Origin: Desulfovibrio sp. A2
GTDB lineage: Bacteria; Desulfobacterota; Desulfovibrionia; Desulfovibrionales; Desulfovibrionaceae
Direction of reading: 5' to 3'
Assembly (NCBI RefSeq): GCF_000226255.1
Contig: NZ_AGFG01000063.1
Location: forward strand, 1 to 64,000
DNA length: 64,000 nucleotides
Shown here: positions 56,893 to 64,000 of the stretch, piece by piece
How the letters are laid out: the number at the start of each line of letters is the position of its first letter
Position numbering within the stretch: position 1 is the first letter of the stretch
The notes under the pieces: generated by a model
Seen by the model: only the letters and a program-made list of their open reading frames with translations
Database searches by the model: none
Told to the model about the DNA's origin: nothing
Program-made: the position numbers and the translations under genes

Positions 56893-57699
56893 TTAAAAGA
56901 ACGGAAACACCGAATCCAGGGCGGCATAGGCGGGCACGACGAAGAGCAGGCTGTCGATGCGGTCGAGCAGGCCGCCGTGGCCGGGCAGGAGTGCGCCGGA
57001 GTCCTTGACGCCAAGGGTGCGCTTGAGGGCGGATTCAAAGAAATCGCCGAGTTGCGAGGCCACGTTCAGCAGTGCGCCCAGCAGGGCAAAGGCCCACCAC
57101 GGGGCGGTGCCGGCGGCCATGCCGACGCCGGTGCAGGCCGCCACGCACAGCGCGAGGCCGCCGAGGCTGCCAGCCCAGCTCTTCTTGGGGCTGACGCGCG
57201 GCCAGATGCGCGCCTTGCCGAACCAGGTGCCGATGAAATACGCGCCGGTGTCGGAAATGACGGCGGCCAGCACGACCACCAGCTGTTCCCAACGGTTGAA
57301 GTGCAGGGCAGGCAGCAACAGCACGGGCACGTACAGGATGCCGCTGGCCAGCACCTGGCCTTCGGTGAAGCGGCAGTCGTCGTCGCCGCTGCCCCAGGTG
57401 AGCAGAAAGCCCACGGCCCCCACCAGAAAGGCGGCGGCCACGCAGCCCAGCACCATCCAGGGGCGGTCCATGTGCCCGGCGGCCAGCACGGCCGCGCCAA
57501 GGGCCATGCCGCTGGCCTTCAGCGGCAGGCGGGCGTTGCCTGGCCAGAACATGGTGTAGAATTCCAGCAGGGCCAGGCTGGCCACGGCCACCACCATGAT
57601 CAGCAGCACCCAGCCGCCGATGGCGAGGCCCACGGTAAGCAGGGCGGCCAGGGCCGTGCCGGTGACGACGCGTTGGAAATGCGGGGATGCCGGGGTCAC
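56893..57699 (-). CDS. cdsA: Phosphatidate cytidylyltransferase CdsA
   Basis: Membrane enzyme making CDP-diacylglycerol from CTP and phosphatidate for phospholipid synthesis. It has 6-8 hydrophobic segments. The C-terminal signature SALKRTLGVKDSGALLPGHGG, then LLDRIDS is complete. The start is taken as the GTG at 57699, which overlaps the uppS stop as GTGA with GGAGG ten bases upstream, giving 268 aa. The open frame upstream is antiphase to uppS. uppS and cdsA form a coupled pair. Confidence 0.93.
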   Translation of the reverse strand: MTPASPHFQRVVTGTALAALLTVGLAIGGWVLLIMVVAVASLALLEFYTMFWPGNARLPLKASGMALGAAVLAAGHMDRPWMVLGCVAAAFLVGAVGFLLTWGSGDDDCRFTEGQVLASGILYVPVLLLPALHFNRWEQLVVVLAAVISDTGAYFIGTWFGKARIWPRVSPKKSWAGSLGGLALCVAACTGVGMAAGTAPWWAFALLGALLNVASQLGDFFESALKRTLGVKDSGALLPGHGGLLDRIDSLLFVVPAYAALDSVFPFF

Positions 57700-58448
57700 G
57701 CGGGGGTTGCCTCCGTTTTGCCGAAGCGGCGCTGCCGCCCGGCGTAGTCGCGCAGGGCGGCGCGGAAATGCTGGGGGGTGAAGTCTGGCCAGAGGGTGTC
57801 GGTGAAGTGGAATTCGCTGTAGGCGCTCTGGTAGAGCAGAAAATTGCTGATGCGCACCTCGCCGCTGGTGCGGATGACCAGGTCCGGGTCGGGCTGGCCT
57901 GCGGTCCACAGCCGGGCGGCGAAGGCTTCCTCGGTGATGGCCTCTGGCGCGAAGCCTTCGGCGGCCAGGGCGCGGCAGGCCATGAGGATTTCGTCGCGCG
58001 CGGAGTAGTTGAGCGCCAGGTTCAGGCGCATGGCGGAACAGGCGGCGGTGCGGGAAATGGCGTGCTCCAGCGCCTTGCGCGCGGCCAGGGGCAGGTCGGC
58101 CAGTTGGCCGAACACGGAAAGCCGGATGTCGCGCTTGATGAGGTTGGGCAACTCCTCGCGCAAAAAATCCACCAGCAGCTCGAACAGGAACTTCACTTCC
58201 GCGCCGGGGCGGCCCCAGTTCTCTTTAGAGAAGGTGTACATGGTCAGGTGGCCGATGCCCAGGGTGCGGCATTCGGTGACGATGGCCCGGGCCGCCTCGG
58301 TGCCCGCGCGGTGGCCGTCGCTGCGCGAAAGGCCGCGCTGGGTGGCCCAGCGCCCGTTGCCGTCCATGATGACGGCCACGTGGCGGGGCAGCGTGTCCGG
58401 CGCGAGCGTTTGCGGCAGGGCGTCGTCTGCCGTGGGGACGTTGTTCAC
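57696..58448 (-). CDS. uppS: Undecaprenyl diphosphate synthase (isoprenyl transferase)
   Basis: Cis-prenyltransferase that extends farnesyl diphosphate with IPP to the C55 carrier for peptidoglycan and other glycans. Asp29 is in HVAVIMDGNGRWA. The next motifs are GHRAGTEAAR, TMYTFSKENW, and RLNLALNYSARDEI, with the C-terminal PDPDLVIRTSGEVRISNFLLYQ. At 250 aa it is normal. Its stop overlaps the cdsA start. dxr, cdsA and uppS being close together is common in bacteria. Confidence 0.96.
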   Translation of the reverse strand: MNNVPTADDALPQTLAPDTLPRHVAVIMDGNGRWATQRGLSRSDGHRAGTEAARAIVTECRTLGIGHLTMYTFSKENWGRPGAEVKFLFELLVDFLREELPNLIKRDIRLSVFGQLADLPLAARKALEHAISRTAACSAMRLNLALNYSARDEILMACRALAAEGFAPEAITEEAFAARLWTAGQPDPDLVIRTSGEVRISNFLLYQSAYSEFHFTDTLWPDFTPQHFRAALRDYAGRQRRFGKTEATPA

Positions 58449-58627
58449 GGTATGCCTCTGGTACGCGGGGCGTTGCCCGCGTCATATGCGCCATGGCCGG
58501 TCCCGCCCGCCCGTCCGTCCATCCGCGTGCGCGGGGCGGGACTGCTGCGGGCGCGACCGGCCATGTGGAATCAATCACCGTTGGACCGCACGTGCGGACA
58601 CGGTTCGGAGGTTTGTCCAAAGCAGGA

Positions 58628-58731
58628 TTTTCGTTCGTTGGCGAGGAAAACTAGCCTGCCATGAAGGAGTATACTCTTATCGTATTCGACCGACATGGCA
58701 GGCGACGTTTGACGACGCCAACGGGCGAAAA
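58628..58731. repeat. Repeat family C, copy C1 (104-bp near-palindrome)
   Basis: A large hairpin. Outer arms TTTTCGTTCGTTGGCG and CGCCAACGGGCGAAAA, middle arms GCCTGCCATG and CATGGCAGGC, and the central word GAGTATACTC (58667-58676), itself a perfect palindrome. It starts 17 bp beyond the frr stop. A second copy is at 60168-60271. Confidence 0.85.
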
Positions 58732-58748
58732 GACAATTTGGAGGCCCC

Positions 58749-59309
58749 CTACAATTCCATGATTTCCTTTTCCTTGGCCGTGCACTTCTCGTCCGACTTG
58801 GCCACGAAGCGGTCGGTCAGCTTCTGTACGTCGTCGGTGGACTTGCGCACGTCGTCCTCGGAAATCTCCTTGCCTTTCTCAAGCTTCTTCAGGGCGTCGT
58901 TGGCGTCGCGGCGCACGTTGCGCACGGCCACCTTGGCCTCTTCGGTGTACTTGCGGGCCACCTTCACGAGGTCCTTGCGGCGTTCCTCGGTCAGCGGCGG
59001 GATGGAGATGCGGATGATCTTGCCGTCGTTGACCGGGTTCAGGCCCAGGTCCGACTTCATGATGGCCTTTTCCACCAACGGGAAGGCCGAACGGTCCCAC
59101 GGCTGGATGGTCAGGGTGCGGCTGTCGGGCACGCTGACGGACGCCAACTGGCTGATGGGCGTGGGCGTGCCGTAATAGTCGACCTTGATGTTGTCCACCA
59201 GCGAGGTGGAGGCGCGGCCGGTGCGCAGCTTGGCGAATTCGCGGTCCAGCGCGCCGAGGGCCTTTTCCATGCGCTCTTCGGCGTCGAGAAGAATGGTATC
59301 CATATCCAT
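58749..59309 (-). CDS. frr: Ribosome recycling factor
   Basis: Splits post-termination ribosomes together with EF-G. The 186-aa protein is typical: [25 protein letters not shown] near the N terminus, [15 protein letters not shown], and the helical tail with [24 protein letters not shown]. The start at the first of two close ATGs (59309) has GGAGG eight bases upstream. It lies 4 bp after pyrH, as usual. Confidence 0.96.
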   Translation of the reverse strand: MDMDTILLDAEERMEKALGALDREFAKLRTGRASTSLVDNIKVDYYGTPTPISQLASVSVPDSRTLTIQPWDRSAFPLVEKAIMKSDLGLNPVNDGKIIRISIPPLTEERRKDLVKVARKYTEEAKVAVRNVRRDANDALKKLEKGKEISEDDVRKSTDDVQKLTDRFVAKSDEKCTAKEKEIMEL

Positions 59310-59313
59310 GGGG

Positions 59314-60030
59314 TTAGCCTCCGTGTACGATGGTTCCGACGTCTTCGCCCATGACCACGCGCTTGATGCTGCCCTTGAACATGTTGCAGACGATGATGGG
59401 CACATCGTTCTCCATGGCCAGGGTGATGGCCGTGGAGTCCATGACGCCGAGCTTGCGCTGCAACGTTTCCACATAGCCAAGGCTGCGGAACATCACGGCG
59501 TCGTCATGCTTCATGGGGTCCTTGTCGTAGACGCCGTCGACCTTGGTGGCCTTGATGATGGCCTGGCACTTCAGTTCCATGCCGCGCAGCGCGGCCGCCG
59601 TGTCTGTGGTGAAGTAGGGGTTGCCGGTGCCCGCCGCGCAGATGACCACGCGGCCCTTTTCCAGGTGCCTGTCGGCCCGGCGGCGGATGTACGGCTCGCA
59701 GACTTCCTGCATGGTGATGGCCGAAAGCACCCGCGTGGGGTGGCCGATCTTTTCCAGGGCGTCCTGCACGGCCAGCGCGTTGAGCACCGTGGCCAGCATG
59801 CCCATGTAGTCGGCCGATGAGCGGTCCATGCCCTTGGCGGACGAGGAGAGGCCGCGGAAGATGTTGCCGCCGCCGATGACAAGCGCCACCTGCAGGCCCA
59901 TGTCTACAACCTCGGCGATTTCCTGACATATCTTCGAAACAGTTTGGGGGTCAATACCGAACTTGTTTTCGCCCGCCAGGGCTTCGCCGCTGAGTTTCAG
60001 CAGCACGCGCTTGTAGCGGAGTTCGCTCAT
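59314..60030 (-). CDS. pyrH: UMP kinase
   Basis: Phosphorylates UMP to UDP, the first kinase step after de novo UMP synthesis. Belongs to the amino-acid-kinase fold: [20 protein letters not shown] at the N terminus, [13 protein letters not shown], and the [28 protein letters not shown] region. The 238 aa are standard. frr follows after 4 bp, the usual bacterial pair. Confidence 0.96.
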   Translation of the reverse strand: MSELRYKRVLLKLSGEALAGENKFGIDPQTVSKICQEIAEVVDMGLQVALVIGGGNIFRGLSSSAKGMDRSSADYMGMLATVLNALAVQDALEKIGHPTRVLSAITMQEVCEPYIRRRADRHLEKGRVVICAAGTGNPYFTTDTAAALRGMELKCQAIIKATKVDGVYDKDPMKHDDAVMFRSLGYVETLQRKLGVMDSTAITLAMENDVPIIVCNMFKGSIKRVVMGEDVGTIVHGG

Positions 60031-60167
60031 GTCCGTCCCTCGGTATGGTGGTTGTATGTTGCGCTGTCGTAAAATTGCGTGTGTTCGCGGGGCGGTGGCG
60101 TGCCTGCCGCAGTGCCTGTCCGCCGTAGTCGCCGTTGCTGCGTCTAGTGGTTGTTTCTAAATTAGGT

Positions 60168-60271
60168 TTTTCGTTCGTTGGCAAGGAAAACGAGCCTGCC
60201 ATGAGGGAGTATACTCTTACCGTATTCGACTGACATGGCAGGCGAAGTTTGACGAAGCCAACGGGCGAAAG
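60168..60271. repeat. Repeat family C, copy C2 (104-bp near-palindrome)
   Basis: About 90% identical to C1, with the same GAGTATACTC centre and the same arms. Here an extra outer pair, CTAGTGGTTGTTTCTA (60144-60159) and TAGAAACAGCCACTAG (60279-60294), lengthens the hairpin to about 151 bp and includes the stop codon of the glycosyltransferase gene. Confidence 0.85.
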
Positions 60272-60290
60272 GACAATGTAGAAACAGCCA

Positions 60291-61091
60291 CTAGTGATGA
60301 TCGAAGGGAGCGCCCCAGTCGCCTTCGCGCACCCGGATGTACTTCAGAAAGGCGTAGAACGCCCCGTGGGCCGCGTTGATGAAGCCCGCGCGCCCGTCCA
60401 GAAAGCCCAGCTTGACCACGTACAGTTTCAGGAACCGCGCAAGGCCGTGGGCAGTGGCCACGGCCACGCCGCCCTGGCGGCCCTTGGCGCGCAGGTCGTC
60501 CGCGCCCTGCTGGGCGTAGGAGTTGATCTTGTCCAGGTGCTGGCGAAAGCTGTCGTACGGATAGTGCAGGATGTCGCCGCGCAGGCGGCCGGTTTCGCCC
60601 TTGGGGTGGAACGAGTAGTGCGCGCCCGTGACGTGCACTTCCATCTTCGCGGGGCGGAACAGGCGCAGCAGGTAGTCCGGGTACCAGCCGCTGTGCTTCA
60701 TGAACCGGTCGAAGTACCACGAGCGGCGGGGCACCCAGTAGCCGGCTCGGCGAGCGTGGGGCGCGTGGCTGCCCTCCCCCCCGCGCACCTGCGCGCGCAC
60801 GGCGGCCAGCACGCTTTCTCGCAGTTCTTCGGTGCAGATTTCGTCCTGGTCCAGGCTGAACACCCATTCGGTGTCGATGATGGACAGGGCGTGGCGGAAC
60901 TGCGGGCCGGGGCCTTCCCACGTGCGCTGGACAACCTCTGCCCCGGCCGCGCGGGCCATGTCCACGGTGCGGTCGGTGCTGAAGGAATCGACCACCAGGA
61001 CCTTGTCGCAGAAGGACAGCGAGGCGAGGCACCTGTCGAGCAGGCGTTCGCCGTTGTAGGTGAGCACAAGGCCGGTGATGGCGGGGGGCAT
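60291..61091 (-). CDS. Glycosyltransferase family 2, LPS-core type
   Basis: 266 aa with the GT-A fold from the first residues: ITGLVLTYNGERLLDRCLASL, VDSFSTDRTVDMARAAGA, and WVFSLDQDEI with the D-x-D metal site. It resembles WaaE/KdtX-type transferases that add sugars to lipopolysaccharide core. A probable membrane-associated helix lies near the C terminus (GFINAAHGAFYAFLKYIRV). Acceptor and donor are unknown. It lies between pyrH and a sugar aminotransferase gene, all on one strand. Confidence 0.82.
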   Translation of the reverse strand: MPPAITGLVLTYNGERLLDRCLASLSFCDKVLVVDSFSTDRTVDMARAAGAEVVQRTWEGPGPQFRHALSIIDTEWVFSLDQDEICTEELRESVLAAVRAQVRGGEGSHAPHARRAGYWVPRRSWYFDRFMKHSGWYPDYLLRLFRPAKMEVHVTGAHYSFHPKGETGRLRGDILHYPYDSFRQHLDKINSYAQQGADDLRAKGRQGGVAVATAHGLARFLKLYVVKLGFLDGRAGFINAAHGAFYAFLKYIRVREGDWGAPFDHH

Positions 61092-61217
61092 GCTGTCCTG
61101 CCGGTGGCGGCGGGGTTGAGGTTGGGGGGGGCAAGCAAGCGAGGGGCCTGCGGCGCGATGGCCAAACGGTCTCTCAGGTCAGCGCAGCCATGCTGCGTTC
61201 AGAATCCGCCTTTTTGG

Positions 61218-61300
61218 GCCGGCGGCGTTGGCGCGCGTTTTTCGATGCTCAAATACTGAAGTATGTTCCGCTCGAAAAATGCGCGCCGCCTTGCCCGGCC
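61218..61300. repeat. Large imperfect hairpin in the leader of the glycosyltransferase gene
   Basis: GCGCGC-G-TTTTTCGA at 61231-61245 pairs with TCGAAAAA-T-GCGCGC at 61272-61286. Outer GGCGGC/GCC and GGCC pairs lengthen it, and AATACT/AGTAT pairs within. It starts about 125 bp upstream of the minus-strand ATG at 61091. Its sequence is unrelated to families A, B and C. Confidence 0.65.
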
Positions 61301-61469
61301 ACAAAAAATCGTAATTCCTTGCATCCTGCCCGCACCAGCCACCCGCAGCGGAAGACCGCTGCGGGGTGTAAGGAAGAAAGGCAATTTTTCTACAGCGGAA
61401 GGCAAGAAAGGCAGAGAAAAGCGCCTTGGATATTCCAATTCAGGGGGGTGCAGGGGGCTTTGCCCGCTC

Positions 61470-61520
61470 TGCGATCGTCATCCGTAAGACTCGCGCGTTG
61501 CGCTCGTCTAACGGCTGCCG
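61470..61520. repeat. Repeat family B, copy B3 (core)
   Basis: The core GCGATCGTCATCCGTAAGAC is followed by CTCG...CTCGTCTAACGGCTGCCG, closely matching B1 and B2. The outer arms seen in those copies are absent or replaced. It starts about 43 bp downstream of the aminotransferase stop at 61563. Confidence 0.65.
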
Positions 61521-61562
61521 TCCTGCCCGCCGGAGGCTGACAAAAACAGTTGACCGTCAGCG

Positions 61563-62720
61563 TTACCCCTTGCCGGTGACGATGTCGCGCACGGCCTCGA
61601 TCACGTCGTCCACGTCCTGCTCGGTGAGCTTGGGCGAAAGCGGCAGCGAGATGGTTTCGCGTCCGTAGGCCACCGCGTTGGGGTAGTCGTCGGGGTTCCA
61701 GCCGTAGTTCTTCTGGTAGTAGGGGTGCTCCGGAATGGCCAGATAGTGCACCCCCACGCCGATCTTGCGGGCGGTCATCATGGGCAGCATGGCATCGCGC
61801 GAGACGCCGCAGCGTGCCTCGTTCACCCGGATGGTGAACAGGTGGTAGGCGTGGCGGGTGTCCGGTTCCGGCGCGGCGGGCAGGCCCACGGGCAGGTCGG
61901 CGAAGGCCTGCATGTAGCGCTGCCACACGGCCTCGCGGCGCTTCCAGTATTCTTCCACCCGCTTCAGTTGGTGAATGCCGAGGGCGGCCTGCATGTCCAT
62001 CATGTTGTACTTGAAGCCGTGATCGACGACGTAATAGTGCTTGTAGCCCGAATCGGAGAAGCGGGCCCAGGCGTCGGCGCTCATGCCGTGCAGGCCCATG
62101 ATCTTCATGCGGTCGATCTTGGCCTTGTCGCGCGAGAGGATCATGCCGCCCTCGCCGGTGACCACGTTCTTGGTGGCGTAGAAGCTGAAGCAGCCGATGT
62201 CGCCGATGTCGCCCGCCTGCTTGCCCTTGTAAGTGGTTTCGATGGCGTGGGCGCAGTCTTCGATGACGGCCAGGTTGTGCCGCCGCGCGATGTCCATGAT
62301 GGGGTCCATGTCGCAGGCGCGCCCGGCGAAGTGCACCACCAGCAGGGCCTTGGTGCGCGGGGTGATGCGGCGTTCGATGTCGGCCGGGTCGATGTTCTGG
62401 GTCAGCGGGTCCACGTCGGACAGCACCGGGGTGGCCCCGGAGTGGATGATGGCGTTCACCGAGGCGCAGAAGGTCATGGCCGTGGTGATCACCTCGTCGC
62501 CCCGCTCAAGGTCGAGGGCGAGGCAGGAAAGCTGCAACGCGGCCGTGCACGAGTTGACGGCGGCGGCGTAGGGCATGCCCTTGTAGGCGGCGAAATCTTT
62601 TTCGAACTGGTGCACCTTGGGGCCGGTGCCAATCCACGCCCGCTTCATGCAGTCGAGCACTTCGTCCATTTCCGCCTGTTCGATGAGGGGCTGGCCGAAG
62701 ACGAGGAAGGTGTCGCGCAT
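61563..62720 (-). CDS. DegT/DnrJ/EryC1/StrS-type sugar aminotransferase
   Basis: PLP-dependent enzyme of the family that makes amino sugars from nucleotide-linked keto sugars for surface glycans. The Lys at about residue 184 in FSFYATKNVVTGEGG forms the internal aldimine. NSCTAALQLSCLAL near residue 56, EDCAHAIETTYKGK near 155 and the C-terminal PLSPKLTEQDVDDVIEAV are family features. The 385 aa are usual. It neighbours a glycosyltransferase gene on the same strand. The precise sugar is not predictable. Confidence 0.88.
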   Translation of the reverse strand: MRDTFLVFGQPLIEQAEMDEVLDCMKRAWIGTGPKVHQFEKDFAAYKGMPYAAAVNSCTAALQLSCLALDLERGDEVITTAMTFCASVNAIIHSGATPVLSDVDPLTQNIDPADIERRITPRTKALLVVHFAGRACDMDPIMDIARRHNLAVIEDCAHAIETTYKGKQAGDIGDIGCFSFYATKNVVTGEGGMILSRDKAKIDRMKIMGLHGMSADAWARFSDSGYKHYYVVDHGFKYNMMDMQAALGIHQLKRVEEYWKRREAVWQRYMQAFADLPVGLPAAPEPDTRHAYHLFTIRVNEARCGVSRDAMLPMMTARKIGVGVHYLAIPEHPYYQKNYGWNPDDYPNAVAYGRETISLPLSPKLTEQDVDDVIEAVRDIVTGKG

Positions 62721-62935
62721 GGGTGTTCATTCTCCGGGGGCCGGGCGGCGGGCGTTGTGACCGTCCGCGCGCGGGGCCGGCTTTTCGTGGGGCGCGCGGG
62801 GCGCGCCGGGGGCGGGACGAAACCCCGTCCCGTGGGGGCCTTGGGGCGGCGGGGCCGCCGAAAGGGCGCGGTGCGCGGGCCGGTTGTCACCCGGCCGCGC
62901 GGCTGCCGAAGGGGACCATACCCCATGTCGCAGCC
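62721..62935. other. Spacer between the aminotransferase and tsf genes
   Basis: About 215 bp, GC-rich, with short inverted words (GGGGCGCG-type) but no coherent gene or repeat copy. The aminotransferase promoter is probably here, but no clear pair of elements could be read. Confidence 0.3.
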
Positions 62936-62939
62936 CGCG

Positions 62940-62966
62940 AAAAAGGGGGTCTCTCGACCCCCCTTT
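62940..62966 (-). terminator. Terminator after the rpsB-tsf operon
   Basis: GGGGGTC at 62945-62951 pairs with GACCCCC at 62956-62962, extended by A:T pairs. On the minus strand it runs into TTTTT. It lies about 97 bp past the tsf stop. Confidence 0.8.
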
Positions 62967-63062
62967 CATTTCATGGCGCGATTGCGGTCTGCTCCATGCA
63001 GGATACGGCGCGGTGCATCCGTAGGCAACATCCGTTCCGCATGGCGGCGTTCCGTCCTTCGG

Positions 63063-63665
63063 CTAGGCTTCTTCCGCGCCCAGCTGCATGCGGACGAAGC
63101 GGCCGATGGTGACGTTTTCGCCCAGGGTGGCGATGACGTCGTTCAGCAGGTCGCGGATGGTCATCTTGTCGTCGCGGATGTACGGCTGTTCCAGGAGGCA
63201 GATCTCCTTGTAGAACTTCTTGATGCCGCCTTCAACGATCTTCTCGATGATGTTTTCGGGCTTGCCTTCCTCGCGGGCCTTCTGACGGTAGACCTCGCGC
63301 TCGCGTTCGATGACGGCGGGGTCCACGGACTCGGCGTCCACGGCGATGGGGTTGTTGGCCGCGATCTGCATGGCCACGTTCTTGGCGAATTCCTGGAACT
63401 TCTCGTTGCGGGCCACGAAGTCGGTCTCGCACTTCACTTCCACGAGAACGGCGATCTTGCCGGTGGAGTGGATGTAGTTGCCGATGACGCCTTCGGAGGT
63501 GGCGCGGCCAGCCTTCTTGGCGGCCTTGGAAAGGCCCTTCTGGCGCAGCCAGTCGACGGCCTTTTCGAGGCTGCCGCCGTTTTCTTCCAGCGCCTTCTTG
63601 CAGTCCATCATGCCAGCGCCGGTCTTTTCGCGCAGTTCCTTAACCATCTGGGCGGTAATTGCCAT
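63063..63665 (-). CDS. tsf: Elongation factor Ts
   Basis: Guanine-nucleotide exchange factor for EF-Tu. The N-terminal UBA-like domain and signature LREKTGAGMMDCKKALEE, then GGSLEKAVDWLRQKGL are complete, and VKCETDFVARNEKFQEF holds the TDFVARN contact motif. It is 200 aa, the short form found in many bacteria (E. coli has 283), with a single core subdomain and a C-terminal helix pair. It follows rpsB after 34 bp. Confidence 0.96.
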   Translation of the reverse strand: MAITAQMVKELREKTGAGMMDCKKALEENGGSLEKAVDWLRQKGLSKAAKKAGRATSEGVIGNYIHSTGKIAVLVEVKCETDFVARNEKFQEFAKNVAMQIAANNPIAVDAESVDPAVIEREREVYRQKAREEGKPENIIEKIVEGGIKKFYKEICLLEQPYIRDDKMTIRDLLNDVIATLGENVTIGRFVRMQLGAEEA

Positions 63666-63699
63666 TGTGCGGTCTCCCTGAGATGTCGTGGAGGTCTGG

Positions 63700-64000
63700 T
63701 TACTCGGCGGCAGCTTCTGCGGCGGGAGCGGCTTCGGCGGCGGCTTCAGGAGCGGGCGCGGCCTTGGGCGCGGCGGCCTTCTTCAGCTCTTCCTCGGCGT
63801 CCTTGCCCTTGCGTTCCTTGCGCATGGCGTCGCCTTCCAGGCAGGCGTCGGCGATGGCGGCCACGAAGAGCTTGATGGCACGGATGGCGTCATCGTTGCC
63901 GGGAATGACGAAATCGATCAGGTCGGGGTCGCAGTTGGTATCGGTAACCGCCACGATGGGGATGCCGAGCTTGCGGCATTCCTTCACGGCGATGTCTTCG
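63700..64000 (-). CDS. rpsB: 30S ribosomal protein S2, 3' part (cut by window edge)
   Basis: The last 95-100 residues of S2: [20 protein letters not shown], then [21 protein letters not shown] are diagnostic. The gene continues past the window, so the start is missing. The C terminus is a long Lys/Glu and then Ala/Pro/Glu-rich tail (about 40 residues) that is not part of the conserved fold. tsf follows 34 bp downstream, the standard rpsB-tsf operon. Confidence 0.95.
   Translation of the reverse strand, partial: EDIAVKECRKLGIPIVAVTDTNCDPDLIDFVIPGNDDAIRAIKLFVAAIADACLEGDAMRKERKGKDAEEELKKAAAPKAAPAPEAAAEAAPAAEAAAE

Overview
The window is high-GC chromosomal DNA from a sulfate-reducing deltaproteobacterium of the Desulfovibrio/Nitratidesulfovibrio vulgaris type. 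This rests on the adjacent aprBA and qmoABCD genes of dissimilatory sulfate reduction, the siroheme-dependent (ahb) heme cluster, and a gene order (secA, glcFD, smpB, ptsI, ffh-rpsP-rplS, apr-qmo, ahb, fliSD, dxr-cdsA-uppS-frr-pyrH, tsf-rpsB) that I recognise as typical of that group. The exact strain cannot be read from the sequence alone.

Layout. 1-3240 is the end of an integrated island: a tyrosine recombinase, one small unknown gene and several short repeats, abutting the 3' end of a tRNA-Ser(GCU) gene. 3579-26531 is mostly core metabolism and translation on the minus strand: argJ, secA, a lactate/glycolate dehydrogenase pair, smpB, a partial mannose-type PTS with ptsH and ptsI, rsmI-yraN-rnhB, an operon ffh-rpsP-khpA-rimM-trmD-rplS, then an aminotransferase preceded by a chorismate-mutase/EPSP-synthase-like fusion.

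27384-35581 is the only long plus-strand block: APS reductase (aprBA) followed by the Qmo membrane complex and QmoD. Its upstream region carries a strong promoter with a Rex-like operator over the -10 element. From 36191 the minus strand resumes: rtcB, a small membrane protein, the ahbC-hemB-ahbD-ahbA/B heme operon, a lipoprotein, a zinc-ribbon membrane protein, two glycosyltransferases, fliS, fliD, a tightly packed set (dxr, rseP, tsaB), an amino-acid decarboxylase, uppS-cdsA, pyrH-frr, a further glycosyltransferase, a sugar aminotransferase, tsf and the 3' end of rpsB.

How the genes connect: AprBA reduces APS to sulfite and takes electrons from menaquinol through QmoABC. The ahb genes make heme from siroheme, the cofactor family also needed by sulfite reductase. 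The rest is largely ribosome, secretion, envelope and flagellar housekeeping.

The least explained content is intergenic: at least three families of structured dispersed repeats. Family A is about 320-350 bp, preceded by a polypurine tract and bounded by inverted ends. Family B is a conserved 45-nt core inside hairpins whose arms differ. Family C is a 104-bp near-palindrome placed 17-20 bp after two stop codons. These are my main candidates for undescribed biology.
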